From: Sycon ciliatum
Taxonomy: Eukaryota > Porifera > Calcarea > Leucosolenida > Sycettidae
DNA length: 64,000 nt
Assembly: GCF_964019385.1 (NCBI RefSeq)
Contig: NC_088645.1
Coordinates: 19,822,158 to 19,886,157, forward strand
Direction: 5' to 3'
Part shown: piece by piece, positions 44,020-64,000 of the stretch
Layout of the letters: each line of letters begins with the position of its first letter
How positions within the stretch are numbered: position 1 is the first letter of the stretch
The notes under the pieces: model-generated
Told to the model about the DNA's origin: nothing
What the model saw: the letters and a program-made list of their open reading frames with translations, nothing else
Databases searched by the model: none
Program-made: the position numbers and the translations under genes

Positions 44020-44320
44020 CTCAGCTTGTGCTGTACGTGCAGGGCCGGCGCCACTGGTACGGCCGGTACGGCCATGGCCGTACCAACTTCCCAAAAAGTC
44101 AGTCCACGTGGAACGTCCAAAACCAGGGAGAAAAAGTCTCGATGTAAGATTTTGTACAGGGAATCGCCCAAAGTGCAGGATTTGCCGTCTAAATTCCAAA
44201 AAAACATATGGAGGAGGACCCCCAGACCCCCTTCAAGATGGCTCGTCGACCGCTCCGCGGACGCTGCCTCCGGCCCGGACGTGTTACTGTGATGAGTATC
44301 TGCTCAGCTTGTGCTGTACG
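44020..44320. repeat. MITE-like insertion near the 5' part of the TRAF gene
   Basis: CTCAGCTTGTGCTGTACGT occurs at about 44021 and 44301, bracketing a GC-rich segment with 'agggccgg' and 'ccggccc' near its ends. The internal tract 'ggtacggccggtacggccatg' resembles 54760-54800 in the channel gene. This could be an insertion with a long duplication. It complicates any start codon assigned upstream of 44353. Confidence 0.4.
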
Positions 44321-44352
44321 TCGTGCTACTGTGTTCTTCTGTTCGTGCACAG

Positions 44353-47300
44353 GTCCAAACTCCTCTTTCTCACTGTCCGGAGGCAGCGGTGCAGGTGCCG
44401 GCAGCAGCAACAGTGGTGGTGGTGGTGGTGTCAGCAGTAGTGTTGGCGTCAGCGGCAGCGGTGGTAACAGCAGCATGATTGGAGGCAGCGGCGGTATGGT
44501 CACCAGCAGCTCTGCCTCGGGCAGTGCGACGGCGGACGAGACGATGACCACCGTGCACGGCGCGCCCATCGTCACCATCGACGCGGACTTGGCCGTGGCG
44601 GGAAAGGTGGACGACACTCTGGTCTGCAGCATCTGCACGAACGTGATGCGCGACCCTCACCTGGTGGTGAACTGCGGCCATCACTTCTGTCTGCAATGCC
44701 TGGAGAAATACAGAACTACGTGAGTTAGCCGGAGTCACGGACACTGTCACCTAATACACTCTTGTATTATCTCCATTGTATCTTGTTATCTATTTGATGT
44801 AAACTGCACACGGCAGAACAACAGAGACCTAAACTTTCTAGCTTTCTCGTGACTCTGAGTTTAGTCCGAGTGTTTTTGAACACGAAACTCGGAGTAACGA
44901 GACAGCTTTTGGTCTCTGTCGTTCTGCGTTGTGTAGTACACTTTGCCCTTGATAGGGTATTGAGCACTATTTGCAGCAAGGACTTCAGACACTTTGTTTT
45001 ATGTAAGTTGCATATGAGTCTAGAATTACTCAATCTGCGAACAGAATTGTTTCGTCCTTTGTGGACTCATCAGCGCAGCACAGAGAAAATGAGGCCAAAC
45101 CTGATAGCAATGAAAAATAAATTTTCCAAAGCCAGATAAGTCTAGAATTAAATGTAATCCAAGGTCAGAATGGTGATCAAGGTCGTTACCTATGAATATG
45201 AAGACTTTCCAGACTACCTTGTAGCTGATTACATACCTTATTTCGCCGATTATAAGTCGCAGCCAATTCTCATGTCCGAACCGAATCGTCTCAATGCACT
45301 CACATAAGTAAGAAGTCACACTCGGTTGTAAGTCGTACCTCCTTCTTTGCCCCTGAAGTCTAGTGTAAAAAAGGTTAGACTTACTATCAGGGTAATACGG
45401 TAGGCAAGCATACATAAATCGTGTTGTCTTTACTGATGCTACAACACCTTGCAAATTCCGCTTCTTGTTTCTGTGTTCAGTCGTTCAGAGTGCGCTTTGT
45501 GTCGAGGACAAATCACAGGTGCTAAAGGAGAGGTGAGTTTGAAGCGATTGATGATGAACAATGGATTCCAGTAACTCTGTACTGTCTAGAAGCTGACATG
45601 GTGTTCCTTCTGCGCCGTGGGTTGCTTACTCAAAATACTTGGCTCTGTTTGCTGGAGATCATCTCTGAGTCGTGTGGAGACAGTGCTTGGCGCACATATT
45701 ATTGTTCCAGGGCATATGCGTGCTTGCGGGTGCGAGTGCTTGTGCTTGCCTTCAAGGCCCTTCATGTGTGTCTGTATGTCGTGTCGTAGGTTGTACCTGA
45801 CCTAAGTCTGGGGAGACGTATCAACGACATCAAGATTCGCTGCGAATCTTCCGACCTTGGATGTCAATGGATAGGCCTTGTAGGAGACTACGCTGTAAGT
45901 GTGACGACGTACTGTGCCTCTAAAGGAGAATAATACCCTCTTCTCCGCTGCAAAGATGAAGTGCTACGATCACTACCCAATTCACCATTGTGTCTTCATC
46001 ATGGAGCGGAGTATGTTGCATTGACCGTTTACACGGCGGTAGGGATAGCACAGCGCCGTATTTGCGCCGTGCGTTTTTTTGCTCAGGCCCGGGGCTAGTG
46101 TGTGAGATTCTGTGTGTGTGATAAAGACGTCTGCTTACGTTGCTTACGTTGCCTTGATCCTTAAAGGGTGCTGGCGTTCCTTCGGATGCGGAAAACGCGG
46201 CCACTAGCCGAGTCTAACGCGAACCGTGAATTTTGTTTACGTTGTCGTGACTTTGCTTCCTTCTCTCTCAGGCGCATTGTCGTAGTGATGATTGCCAGGT
46301 GACCTGTCCTCAGAAGTGCGGAGAGAACTTGCAACGAACAAAGGTGAGCAACTGGGTGGTATGCAGTTACAGTAAAAACCTGTAACTAAAGACCAGCGTG
46401 ACTAGCGACCAGTCTGGTACTACAGTAAAACCTGTTGCTAAAGACCAGCGTGACTAGCGACCAGTCTGGTACTACAGTAAAACCTGTTGCTAAAGACCAG
46501 CGTGACTAGCGACCAGTCTGGTACTACAGTAAAACCTGTTGCTAAAGACCAGCGTGACTAGCGACCAGTCTGGTACTACAGTAAAACCTGTTGCTAAAGA
46601 CCAGCGTGACTAGCGACCAGTCTGGTACTACAGTAAAACCTGTTGCTAAAGACCAGCGTGACTAGCGACCAGTCTGGTACTACAGTAAAACCTGTTGCTA
46701 AAGACCAGCGTGACTAGCGACCAGTCTGGTACTACAGTAAAACCTGTAACTAAAGACCAGCGTGACTAGCGACCAGTCTGGTACTACAGTAAAACCTGTA
46801 ACTAAAGACCACCGTGACTAGCGACCAGTCTGGTACTACAGTAAAACCTGTTGCTAAAGACCAGCGTGACTAGCGACCAGTCTGGTACTACAGTAAAACC
46901 TGTTGCTAAAGACCACCGTGACTAGCGACCAGTCTGGTACTACAGTAAAACCTGTTGCTAAAGACCAGCGTGACTAGCGACCAGTCTGGTACTACAGTAA
47001 AATCTGTAACTAAAGAGTGTGGGGGTTATGATGGCTCGAACTTTGAAAAATTGTCTACCGAAGAAGGAGGATTGTATTGCTCTGTTAGGAAAAGCCCGAG
47101 TCTCCGCCTATGATAGGTGACTGGTGATGCTGGTCCTCTGGCCTGCTGGATCTCACGAACACAAACAATAAGCAGCATGTACACTGTGCGGAGAATGAGT
47201 GCACAAGTGTGACCTGGATGTGCGACGGCTGTGCAAGGGGGTCCATTCGTCTGGCTACACACATCTTGAGTTGCTGACCGTTCCATGTAGACCTACGTGT

Positions 47301-47837
47301 CCCCTGCAGTGCACGTCCCGGGGATGCAAAGGCTCTCTTCTGTCTCTGAGCTAGAAACAAACCATATCAAGTTGTATCTTCTGATCGATGCCTGTGCTGT
47401 GTCGTATTATTCTCTTAGGTGGATGAGCACATCGCGGAGGTTTGCCCGCAGTCCCTGGTTCCTTGCAAGTTTGTACGCATTGGAGCAGGGTGCAAATCAA
47501 AGGTTTGTTCTTGTTCATGTGAACATACTAGGTACTTTAGCTTGGTTCTTTGATGCAGAAAGATGGTGGCCACTGTGCGTGGTGTGTGTGTGTGTTCTTT
47601 TTGCAATACCTCTCATCTCCACATAATGTATATCAACACCAGCTGGTTTGCCGAGCGGAGGGTGTGATGGGATTTCTTGTGTGCTCAGCGTAGGTGTTGT
47701 GACTCCGTTCAGTGTCAAGTTGAGTTTCATTGGTTTGAGCTTACAGCGGTCTTGTTATCACTGCCATTATCTGCCACAGCTAACCCTTGCTTGCCACGGG
47801 CTATCTCTTTACAACGGGTGACATGAAGCAGTTACAG

Positions 47838-47891
<54 letters not shown>

Positions 47892-48246
47892 GTACCAGTG
47901 CTGTGGAGTGTTCGGTAGGCCTTGGCGGATAATGCTCGAAAAGGTGGCAGATTCTGCTTTTTTTGCACCGAAATTGGCAGAACCATACAAACCTTATGGC
48001 GGGCAATTCCTCGAATTCTGCTCCATTTCTTTATCCACATACCAAACATGCATGAAACTTACCAGAAAATGTACTTAATTCTGCCAATTTTTCTGCCGGC
48101 ATTATCCGCCAAGCCCTAGTGTTCGGAGCGAACTCCACAGTAGTCGACGCCTATGTTTTCTATACATGTGCGTGTGGTTGTGGGCGCACGTTTTCTCGCA
48201 CTCTTTGTGTCTGTGTGTCTGTCCGTGCATACGTGCCTGTTTTGAT

Positions 48247-48335
<89 letters not shown>

Positions 48336-48407
48336 ACATGCAAGCCGGTGTATGCATATCTTTGCATGGTGTGTGTGTGTGTGTGTGTATATATCTGTAT
48401 GTCCGTT

Positions 48408-48454
<47 letters not shown>

Positions 48455-49652
48455 CTGTCTGTCTGTTTATGTCTGTGTGTGTGTATATGTGCACTCACTA
48501 TGTCTCCATGCAGCTGTTGCGCTGTGAGCTTGCAGAGCACTTGCGACATTCGATGTTGGAACACCAGATCCTGCTTGCTCAGAGTGTGGATTCGTTGACA
48601 TCGCACGTCTGGATGGCAGCCAGTACGCCGAATCATGAGCGCACGACGGTCTTCACCTGGGTCTTCACCGACTTCAAGCGATACCTGGATGGTTCCAAGA
48701 ACCGATTGTTCAGCGAGCCGTTCTATATCGGTATGTTACTTTCGTTCTACTTGGAAGTACCACTCTTATACCACTTTTTTGTCCATTCTGTGCATCATTG
48801 TTTTACCAGAAAATGTGTGATCCCCCCACTCTTCATTTCGCATAATGTAGTATGCGCTGGGCATGTTTGCTTATCACATGAGTGATCACGTTGGCGACCA
48901 AGAATTGTAGGTGGCGTAATAGCAGCAGCAGCGCTGTAGGCCCGCGGCTCGATCATCGCGTGACTGCTCACAATCCTGTGTGGACCGAAAGCAACACGTT
49001 TATGCTCACCATCATGTGTGGACCGAAAGCAACACGTTTATCGGTAGGATTACCTAGGTAACAAGATTAGCTAGATAACAAACAAGATTAGCTAGATAAC
49101 AAACAAGATTAGCTAGGTAACAAACAAGATTAGCCAGGTAACAAACAAGATTACGTAGGTAACAAACAAGATTACGTAGGTAACAAACAAGTATAGCGAG
49201 GGTCATTAGCTGCCAGCCCGCTCATTGTATATTGACAACCTGCTTTCCTTTCACGTCTGAAAACGTCTTGTAGTGGTGTCTCGTTTGTCGGTCCCATCTT
49301 TTTGTCAACGGTTCGCAAGCGAATTGGCCACACTGAGTTTTCCACCACTCCTGATCTGAATGATAATGTAGATCTCTATCTGTTTCTGGATCTCCCTCCC
49401 CCCCCCCCCCCCCCCTCCCTCTCACTCTCCTTGTCTCTCTCCCTGTCTTTCTAAGTGCCTCTCTCCATGTCAACCTGTCTTTCTCTGCCTATCTCTTCGC
49501 CAGGACCCTGTGACAGTGGCTACAGGCTTGTCTTGCGTGTTGAGACTGGCTACCAAGATCAAGCCATATCCACCTTCTACTGTGTGGCACGAGGCAAGAA
49601 TGACGACAGGCTGGAGTGGCCATTCCGTCGACCAGTGACATTTCAGGTGTGC

Positions 49653-49723
<71 letters not shown>

Positions 49724-50573
49724 TTGTGTCTGCGTGTAATTTGTCGTGTATCTGTGTCTGTGTTTAATTTGTCGTGTGTCATTTGTCGTGAGTGTGGTGG
49801 GTGGGATGGATGGATGGACCTGCACATGTGTTGCTGACAAGTTACATGCACAGTAGAGATTTTTTTGCATCTTGGGAAATGAAGCGGAGTGATTGGAGCA
49901 CCACGTCGAGTGGATTTCAATCCCCGACTGCCAATTCTCTAGTTGACTCTCGAGACGAGGCTGATTTGTACATGCTGTGTTTGTGTGTGTGTGTTTGTGT
50001 GTGTGTGTTTGTACGTGTGTGCGTGTGCATGTGCACGTGTATGCGCGCATGCGTGTATGCCTGTATTCACTGTTCCCCGCAGGCGCTGCACAGCGTGACG
50101 CACAAGGTTGTCATACAGGACCGGTCCATGCCGCCGACGCGAGAAGAGTCCATCCGCCTGATCACGGCACGGCCCAAGACGGAACGCAACAAGCGAGGTT
50201 GGGGCCGGGCCACGTTTGTGCCGTTCAAGCGCCTCGACGAGATCGGCCTGAATGCCGCAAACTCGTTTGTGTTGCGCATCGTAGTGCCCTGGAGCGAGAT
50301 GTCCGAGGCGACCAAGTGAGTTCCGCCGCCTGTGCGTGCTCGGTCATCCGCCTCCACGACTGGCTGCTGCATGAGAGCTGTTGACATGCCTTTTTTAACA
50401 ACGTACCCGATCATCACTTGACTGACTTTGACAGATATCTGCAATGGAACTACAACCTGACCCTGGCACGCCTGGCCTACTGCGGCATGCATGGTTGTTG
50501 GAGTGCGCGCCACTCAGTTGCCAAGCAGAACGGAGACGACTTTATTGAATGGTTCATTGTATATATGACTTGA
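44353..50573 (+). CDS. TRAF-family adaptor / E3 ligase (RING, TRAF zinc fingers, MATH)
   Basis: Nine exons, all phase-compatible: 44353-44719 (5' limit uncertain), 45481-45532, 45790-45894, 46272-46343, 47419-47502, 48514-48730, 49504-49646, 50083-50315, 50435-50573. Exon 1 gives a Gly/Ser-rich tract, then the RING opens with CSIC and NCGHHFCLQC; exon 2 completes it with CALC (C3HC4). Exons 3-5 encode TRAF zinc fingers (IKIRCESSDLGCQWIG, CPQKCGENL, HIAEVCPQSLVPC). Exon 6 has a short helix and opens the MATH domain, which ends in exon 8 (LEWPFRRPVTF, RGWGRATFVPFKRL, NSFVLRIVV). TRAFs bind TNF/IL-1-type receptors through MATH and ubiquitinate with the RING; this order is like TRAF6/TRAF4 relatives. 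About 469 residues plus an unseen N-terminus. An alternative last exon exists at 51096. Confidence 0.85.
44813..44928. repeat. Fold-back repeat in TRAF intron 1
   Basis: GCAGAACAACAGAGACCTAA is matched inverted by TTTGGTCTCTGTCGTTCTGC, with inner pairs around 'actcggag'. Confidence 0.6.
44990..45120 (-). repeat. Hammerhead-bearing repeat, copy B
   Basis: Same family as copy A at 40740-40870, opposite strand. Extends from 'ttttcattgctatcaggttt' to 'gttcgcagattgagtaattc'. Confidence 0.7.
45035..45078 (-). ncRNA. Complete type-I hammerhead ribozyme in TRAF intron 1
   Basis: Minus strand, all elements canonical. Stem I CTGCG (45078-45074) with CGCAG (45039-45035); core CTGATGA; stem II GTCC-ACAAA-GGAC, four pairs; GAAA; stem III ACA/TGT around ATTC; cleavage base T45040. 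Best-formed ribozyme in the window. It is antisense to the TRAF gene. Confidence 0.8.
45232..45410. mobile_element. MITE with 'ttataagtcgca' terminus
   Basis: CCTTATTTCGCCGATTATAAG followed by GTCGCA at the left and 'atcagggtaatacggtagg' at the right; a relative lies at 57677-57860 in the channel gene. The 'acggtatttcccgaatataagtcgcac' type of terminus is widespread in animal MITEs. Confidence 0.5.
46369..47017. repeat. 52-bp minisatellite in TRAF intron 4, about 12 copies
   Basis: Unit ACAGTAAAACCTGTTGCTAA plus AGACCAGCGTGACTAGCGAC plus CAGTCTGGTACT. Variants alternate TTGC/TAAC and CAGC/CACC. Related dispersed copies lie at 62690 and 63185. It lies between exon 4 (ends 46343) and exon 5. 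Confidence 0.95.
47823..47891. repeat. (TTG)n microsatellite
   Basis: Pure TTG tract beside a hAT MITE in TRAF intron 5. Confidence 0.95.
47916..48118. mobile_element. hAT-type MITE in TRAF intron 5
   Basis: 8-base duplication GTGTTCGG at 47908-47915 and 48119-48126; termini TAGGCCTTGGCGGATAATGC match the MITE at 27041-27351. Confidence 0.9.
48248..48456. repeat. (TG)n microsatellites before TRAF exon 6
   Basis: Three TG tracts (48250-48333, 48368-48388, 48411-48451), the last ending about 60 bases before the exon 6 acceptor. ORFs reading VCVCV or HTHT across them are artefacts. Confidence 0.95.
49055..49195. repeat. 21-bp tandem repeat, about six copies
   Basis: Unit GATTAGCTAGATAACAAACAA with a period of 21 (49086, 49107), in TRAF intron 6. 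Confidence 0.85.
49647..49722. repeat. (TG)n microsatellite at the TRAF exon 7 donor
   Basis: The intron starts GTGTGCACTGTG and runs at once into about 60 bases of TG. A poly-C run lies at 49386-49416, before exon 7. Confidence 0.95.
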
Positions 50574-51095
50574 AACTGAATCACCTGCTAAGACGTGCTC
50601 TCCCTGCCGCTCAACTTACCCCTTGTTCTCCCTTGCCATTGTTGCTGATTTGATTTTTCATTTCGTTTTCACCGTTGAAATTACTGTTTTGCTGTCACTT
50701 GCTGTGCCCCCACGACGTGCACACGCACATGACATGAGCACCATTGAGCAATAACGACCGGTCACACACGAGCTGACACACGATGTACGCCCATCGTGTC
50801 CAGCGACTGGAACTCCCAGCACCTGCTAGCGTCCTATTAAAAACAGCCTGGTTATATCAGCTGCAAGCGCGGCGCTGAACTTTGGCATAATTACATCGTT
50901 CAAGTTATGGTCTACAATCAACTTCATTCTGTCTCGCTTCTTCTTCTTCCTCTCTAATAGCCTCTTGCTATTTTTCACTTCTTGTTCCTTCCCTATTTGT
51001 GCACATGACTTTGAAATCTTCTATAAGAACTATTGCTTCTGGATGTGTACCCACTGAAGCAAATCCCTCATTGATATCTTCATCATTTTTGTAGG

Positions 51096-51323
51096 CTTCC
51101 CTGGTACGATCGCCACCTGAACTTCTTGTTTGAGCACAGAGTAAGTGATCACTCTTTGTCGTACACTCTTAACCGAAACAAATGTCTGATTGAAGGGGCG
51201 TGTTCCGATCTGTTTGTTGTAGGGACTGTGGATTCAAGTGCTGGCCTGACTGGTCGTTACAACTGCCACCACAAACAGCTATTATCATGGCCCAAGGTTG
51301 TCTTTGACTGCACCTGGTAGCCT
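51096..51323 (+). other. Possible alternative last exon of the TRAF gene
   Basis: Acceptor TTTTTGTAG at 51087-51095. The exon is phase-compatible with TRAF exon 8 and reads LPWYDRHLNFLFEHR, then stays open to a stop at about 51320; a GTAAGT donor follows at 51141. It competes with exon 9 (YLQWNYNLTLARLAY). Both lie after the MATH core. Confidence 0.35.
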
Positions 51324-51474
51324 GGCATTGATAGTGAAACTTTCTAAGCTGGCTATACAGTTCTCTAGCTGCGGTCGTTGTCACGTACGAGATAGCGATC
51401 CAGCGGGCTTACACAGGTGCTGTACTTCAGCGCAAAGTATATACCTGTAGTAGCAAGAAAATAGTGCATTGCAC

Positions 51475-51560
51475 TTATTTTTTCACTGGCTCTTACTCTT
51501 AGAGACTGGGTCCCTATTGAAGATAGGGCACCATTCAAGAGAATCGCACGAGTGCGGTAT
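51475..51560. repeat. Uninterrupted copy of the repeat hit by the hAT MITE at 27 kb
   Basis: 'tttcactggctctta' and 'gaagatagggcac' match the two flanks (26985-27040 and 27352-27410) of that MITE. Confidence 0.5.
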
Positions 51561-51699
51561 GGATGCAGATGTTCTCTAATAATGATAGCGGACAAGATTT
51601 CTATGGAACACAGCAAGACTAGGGCCAGATAACTGCCCAAATCACACAATTGGCAAAGCCATGTGAGTCGACCTCCACAGCATACCTGCATGGTCTACA

Positions 51700-51930
51700 C
51701 CATGCAGTTTATCACGGTGTCGGAATACGACAGCAAAGACAGTTATACCTGTGCACACCCTACACCCTGCACACACACACACACCTTTTGACGCCCATCG
51801 CTGGAGGCGATGATAGGCTATTAGCGATGCTACAGCAGAAGCAATAGCAACTTGTGCTGGGATTGCACCATTCAACAGTTTGCAAGGCTGAAGAACTGAC
51901 CGCCACTATTCAGCCTGGTCTACACCACAC
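51700..51930. repeat. Dispersed repeat shared with 61855-62010
   Basis: 'cgcccatcgctggaggcgatgata' in part and 'gcaacttgtgctgggatt' occur also at 61900-61970, both beside CA tracts. Confidence 0.55.
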
Positions 51931-52111
51931 AGCCATGAAGTGGCTTTTTCTGGCCAGTGAATCTCTAATTTTGGTCTTTTTCATTTTTTCCTGCACACAT
52001 ATCACACCACATACCCCGGCATGCACTGGCTGTTGGTAACCAGTGCTAACCACCCAGGAAAATGAAAGAAATATCAGGAGTCTGAGAAAGAGAAGAATTG
52101 TGTGACCATAA

Positions 52112-52378
<267 letters not shown>

Positions 52379-52554
52379 ACCAGGTGTCAACAGGCTTCAT
52401 TTTGCTCAGTCCTGCTGCAAAACGTCTGGTGTACTAAAATAATAAGAAAAGGTATAGTCATAGATAGCACCTGATAGGGAGAGAAAACCAGCTCCTCCTT
52501 TGCCAATAGGGTCATAACAGAAGTGATAGATTCAATTATATGCTTTGTCAATGG

Positions 52555-52640
52555 TTAGTCTAATTTTTCTGTGCTGTGCTGGTGCGTCACAAAGGACGAA
52601 ACTAACTGCCCGCAGGTCGAGTACGTGGTGGATGCATAAA
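52555..52640 (+). repeat. Hammerhead-bearing repeat, copy C (dead core)
   Basis: 'gctgtgctggtgcgtcacaaagg' keeps GTC..GGAC, GAAAC and CTGTG/CGCAG but the core CTGATGA has become CTGGTGC. Confidence 0.55.
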
Positions 52641-52962
52641 ACAGACAGAAGCAGGAGAATGGAGTTGACAGGGAGAAATTGGATAATAAATAAATCTCCA
52701 AATTCGAATTGACGCACAGGAAAAAGCCGGTCGTTAGCAAGGGACACTGATCAGGAAAACGTCTCCCTCACAGTACCCAGCACACACTAACAGAACAACA
52801 GACTATTACTAAACTTTTACATGTACTCAGTCTGCCTGTGGCAAAGCAAACAAGAGAGAAAAGCTACATTAGTACATACCGAGTACTCAAGCACTTTACG
52901 CAAGTGAGTGACCGCATATAAAATCGCTTGTAAGAAAGGTTGCGACTTTCCGACTTGTCGCA

Positions 52963-63758
<10,796 letters not shown>

Positions 63759-64000
63759 GATGTCCAGGGCACGGGAGCTGCACTGCCCTCCAAAACCTCA
63801 CCAGGAAATACTGCTGTTTGCTGAAGATGAAAATCTGTTCGTTGGCACGAGTCATCGCCATTCTCTGTGTAAAAGCACCCATTGTCGGTGACAGGATGCA
63901 GTTGAGTCCGTTCCATGTGCGTTCTATGGTCGGAACGGTACAGAGACTGAGAGAAGATTGTATTGACAGGTCTAGAAAGGTGGTGACTGGCACGAGATGA

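Noticed and set aside
44189-44750. Antisense ORFs over TRAF exon 1 (Pro/Leu or Ala/Thr-rich)
   Set aside because: Shadow of the Gly/Ser-rich and RING coding sequence.
46369-47017. Regular repeats resembling a CRISPR array
   Set aside because: Contiguous 52-base units with no variable spacers, inside a eukaryotic intron: a minisatellite. The same reasoning applies to the 22-, 69-, 21- and 11-base arrays.
47026-47360. Possible TRAF exon at about 47293-47345 (Cys-rich reading PTCPLQCTSRGCKGS)
   Set aside because: Exon 4 joins exon 5 (47419) in phase with a proper zinc-finger spacing. Inclusion would break the frame or add an unpaired finger, although a minor isoform cannot be excluded.
48102-48885. 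ORFs rich in VCVCV or HTHTHT near 48.2-48.9 kb, 49.6-50.0 kb and 52.1-52.5 kb
   Set aside because: Readings of TG/CA microsatellites. Only the part at 48514-48730 is a real TRAF exon.

Overview
The window reads as a gap-containing scaffold from an animal nuclear genome. Split genes have GT..AG introns with phase-consistent exons, genes are sparse, and transposon density is high. The gene content (a TRAF-family adaptor, an extracellular-ligand/K+-channel chimera, a divergent intronless kinase) and the abundance of CR1/Jockey-like LINEs, Penelope-like GIY-YIG fragments, hammerhead ribozymes and hAT, Tc1/IS630 and piggyBac MITEs would suit an early-branching metazoan such as a sponge or cnidarian. 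I cannot fix the species. Two runs of exactly 200 N (14923-15122 and 56301-56500) are assembly gap placeholders.

Layout. 1-6.5 kb: a decayed LINE split by a hammerhead-bearing palindrome, three adjacent fold-back repeats, a second LINE fragment and a Tc1/IS630-type MITE. 6.5-8.8 kb: an intronless protein-kinase-like gene with TATA box, E-box-rich tandem duplication and polyadenylation signal. 8.8-22 kb: a mosaic cluster of duplicated modules, minisatellites, tRNA-derived SINE pieces, MITEs and LINE fragments, including a LINE split by a piggyBac-type MITE. 22-36 kb: a Penelope-like element nested in a MITE, hAT MITEs, a LINE split by a tandem-repeat-bearing insertion, a second Penelope-like fold-back element carrying hammerheads and an AT-hook GIY-YIG ORF, and a Tc1/IS630 element with a degraded ORF. 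36.7-38.5 kb: an unrecognised six-pass membrane protein and unresolved antisense ORFs. 39-44 kb: satellites, hammerhead-like repeats and LINE tails.

The last 20 kb holds the two best genes. On the + strand (about 44.3-50.6 kb) nine exons encode a TRAF: Gly/Ser-rich N-terminus, C3HC4 RING, TRAF zinc fingers, MATH domain. On the - strand (63758 to 52963) thirteen exons, all phase-compatible, give a complete 542-residue protein: signal peptide, ligand-binding half S1, TM1, a Kv-like pore loop with TVGFGD filter, TM2, ligand-binding half S2, TM3, and a charged coiled-coil tail. This is the topology of an ionotropic glutamate receptor with a potassium-channel pore, known from bacterial GluR0 and bdelloid rotifer AvGluR1, and is the most notable object here.

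At least three unrelated repeat families carry type-I hammerhead ribozymes whose closing stem I pairs perfectly. Two are arranged as inverted pairs in fold-back elements. Kinase, TRAF, channel and membrane-protein genes show no operon-like relationship; their functions are read independently.
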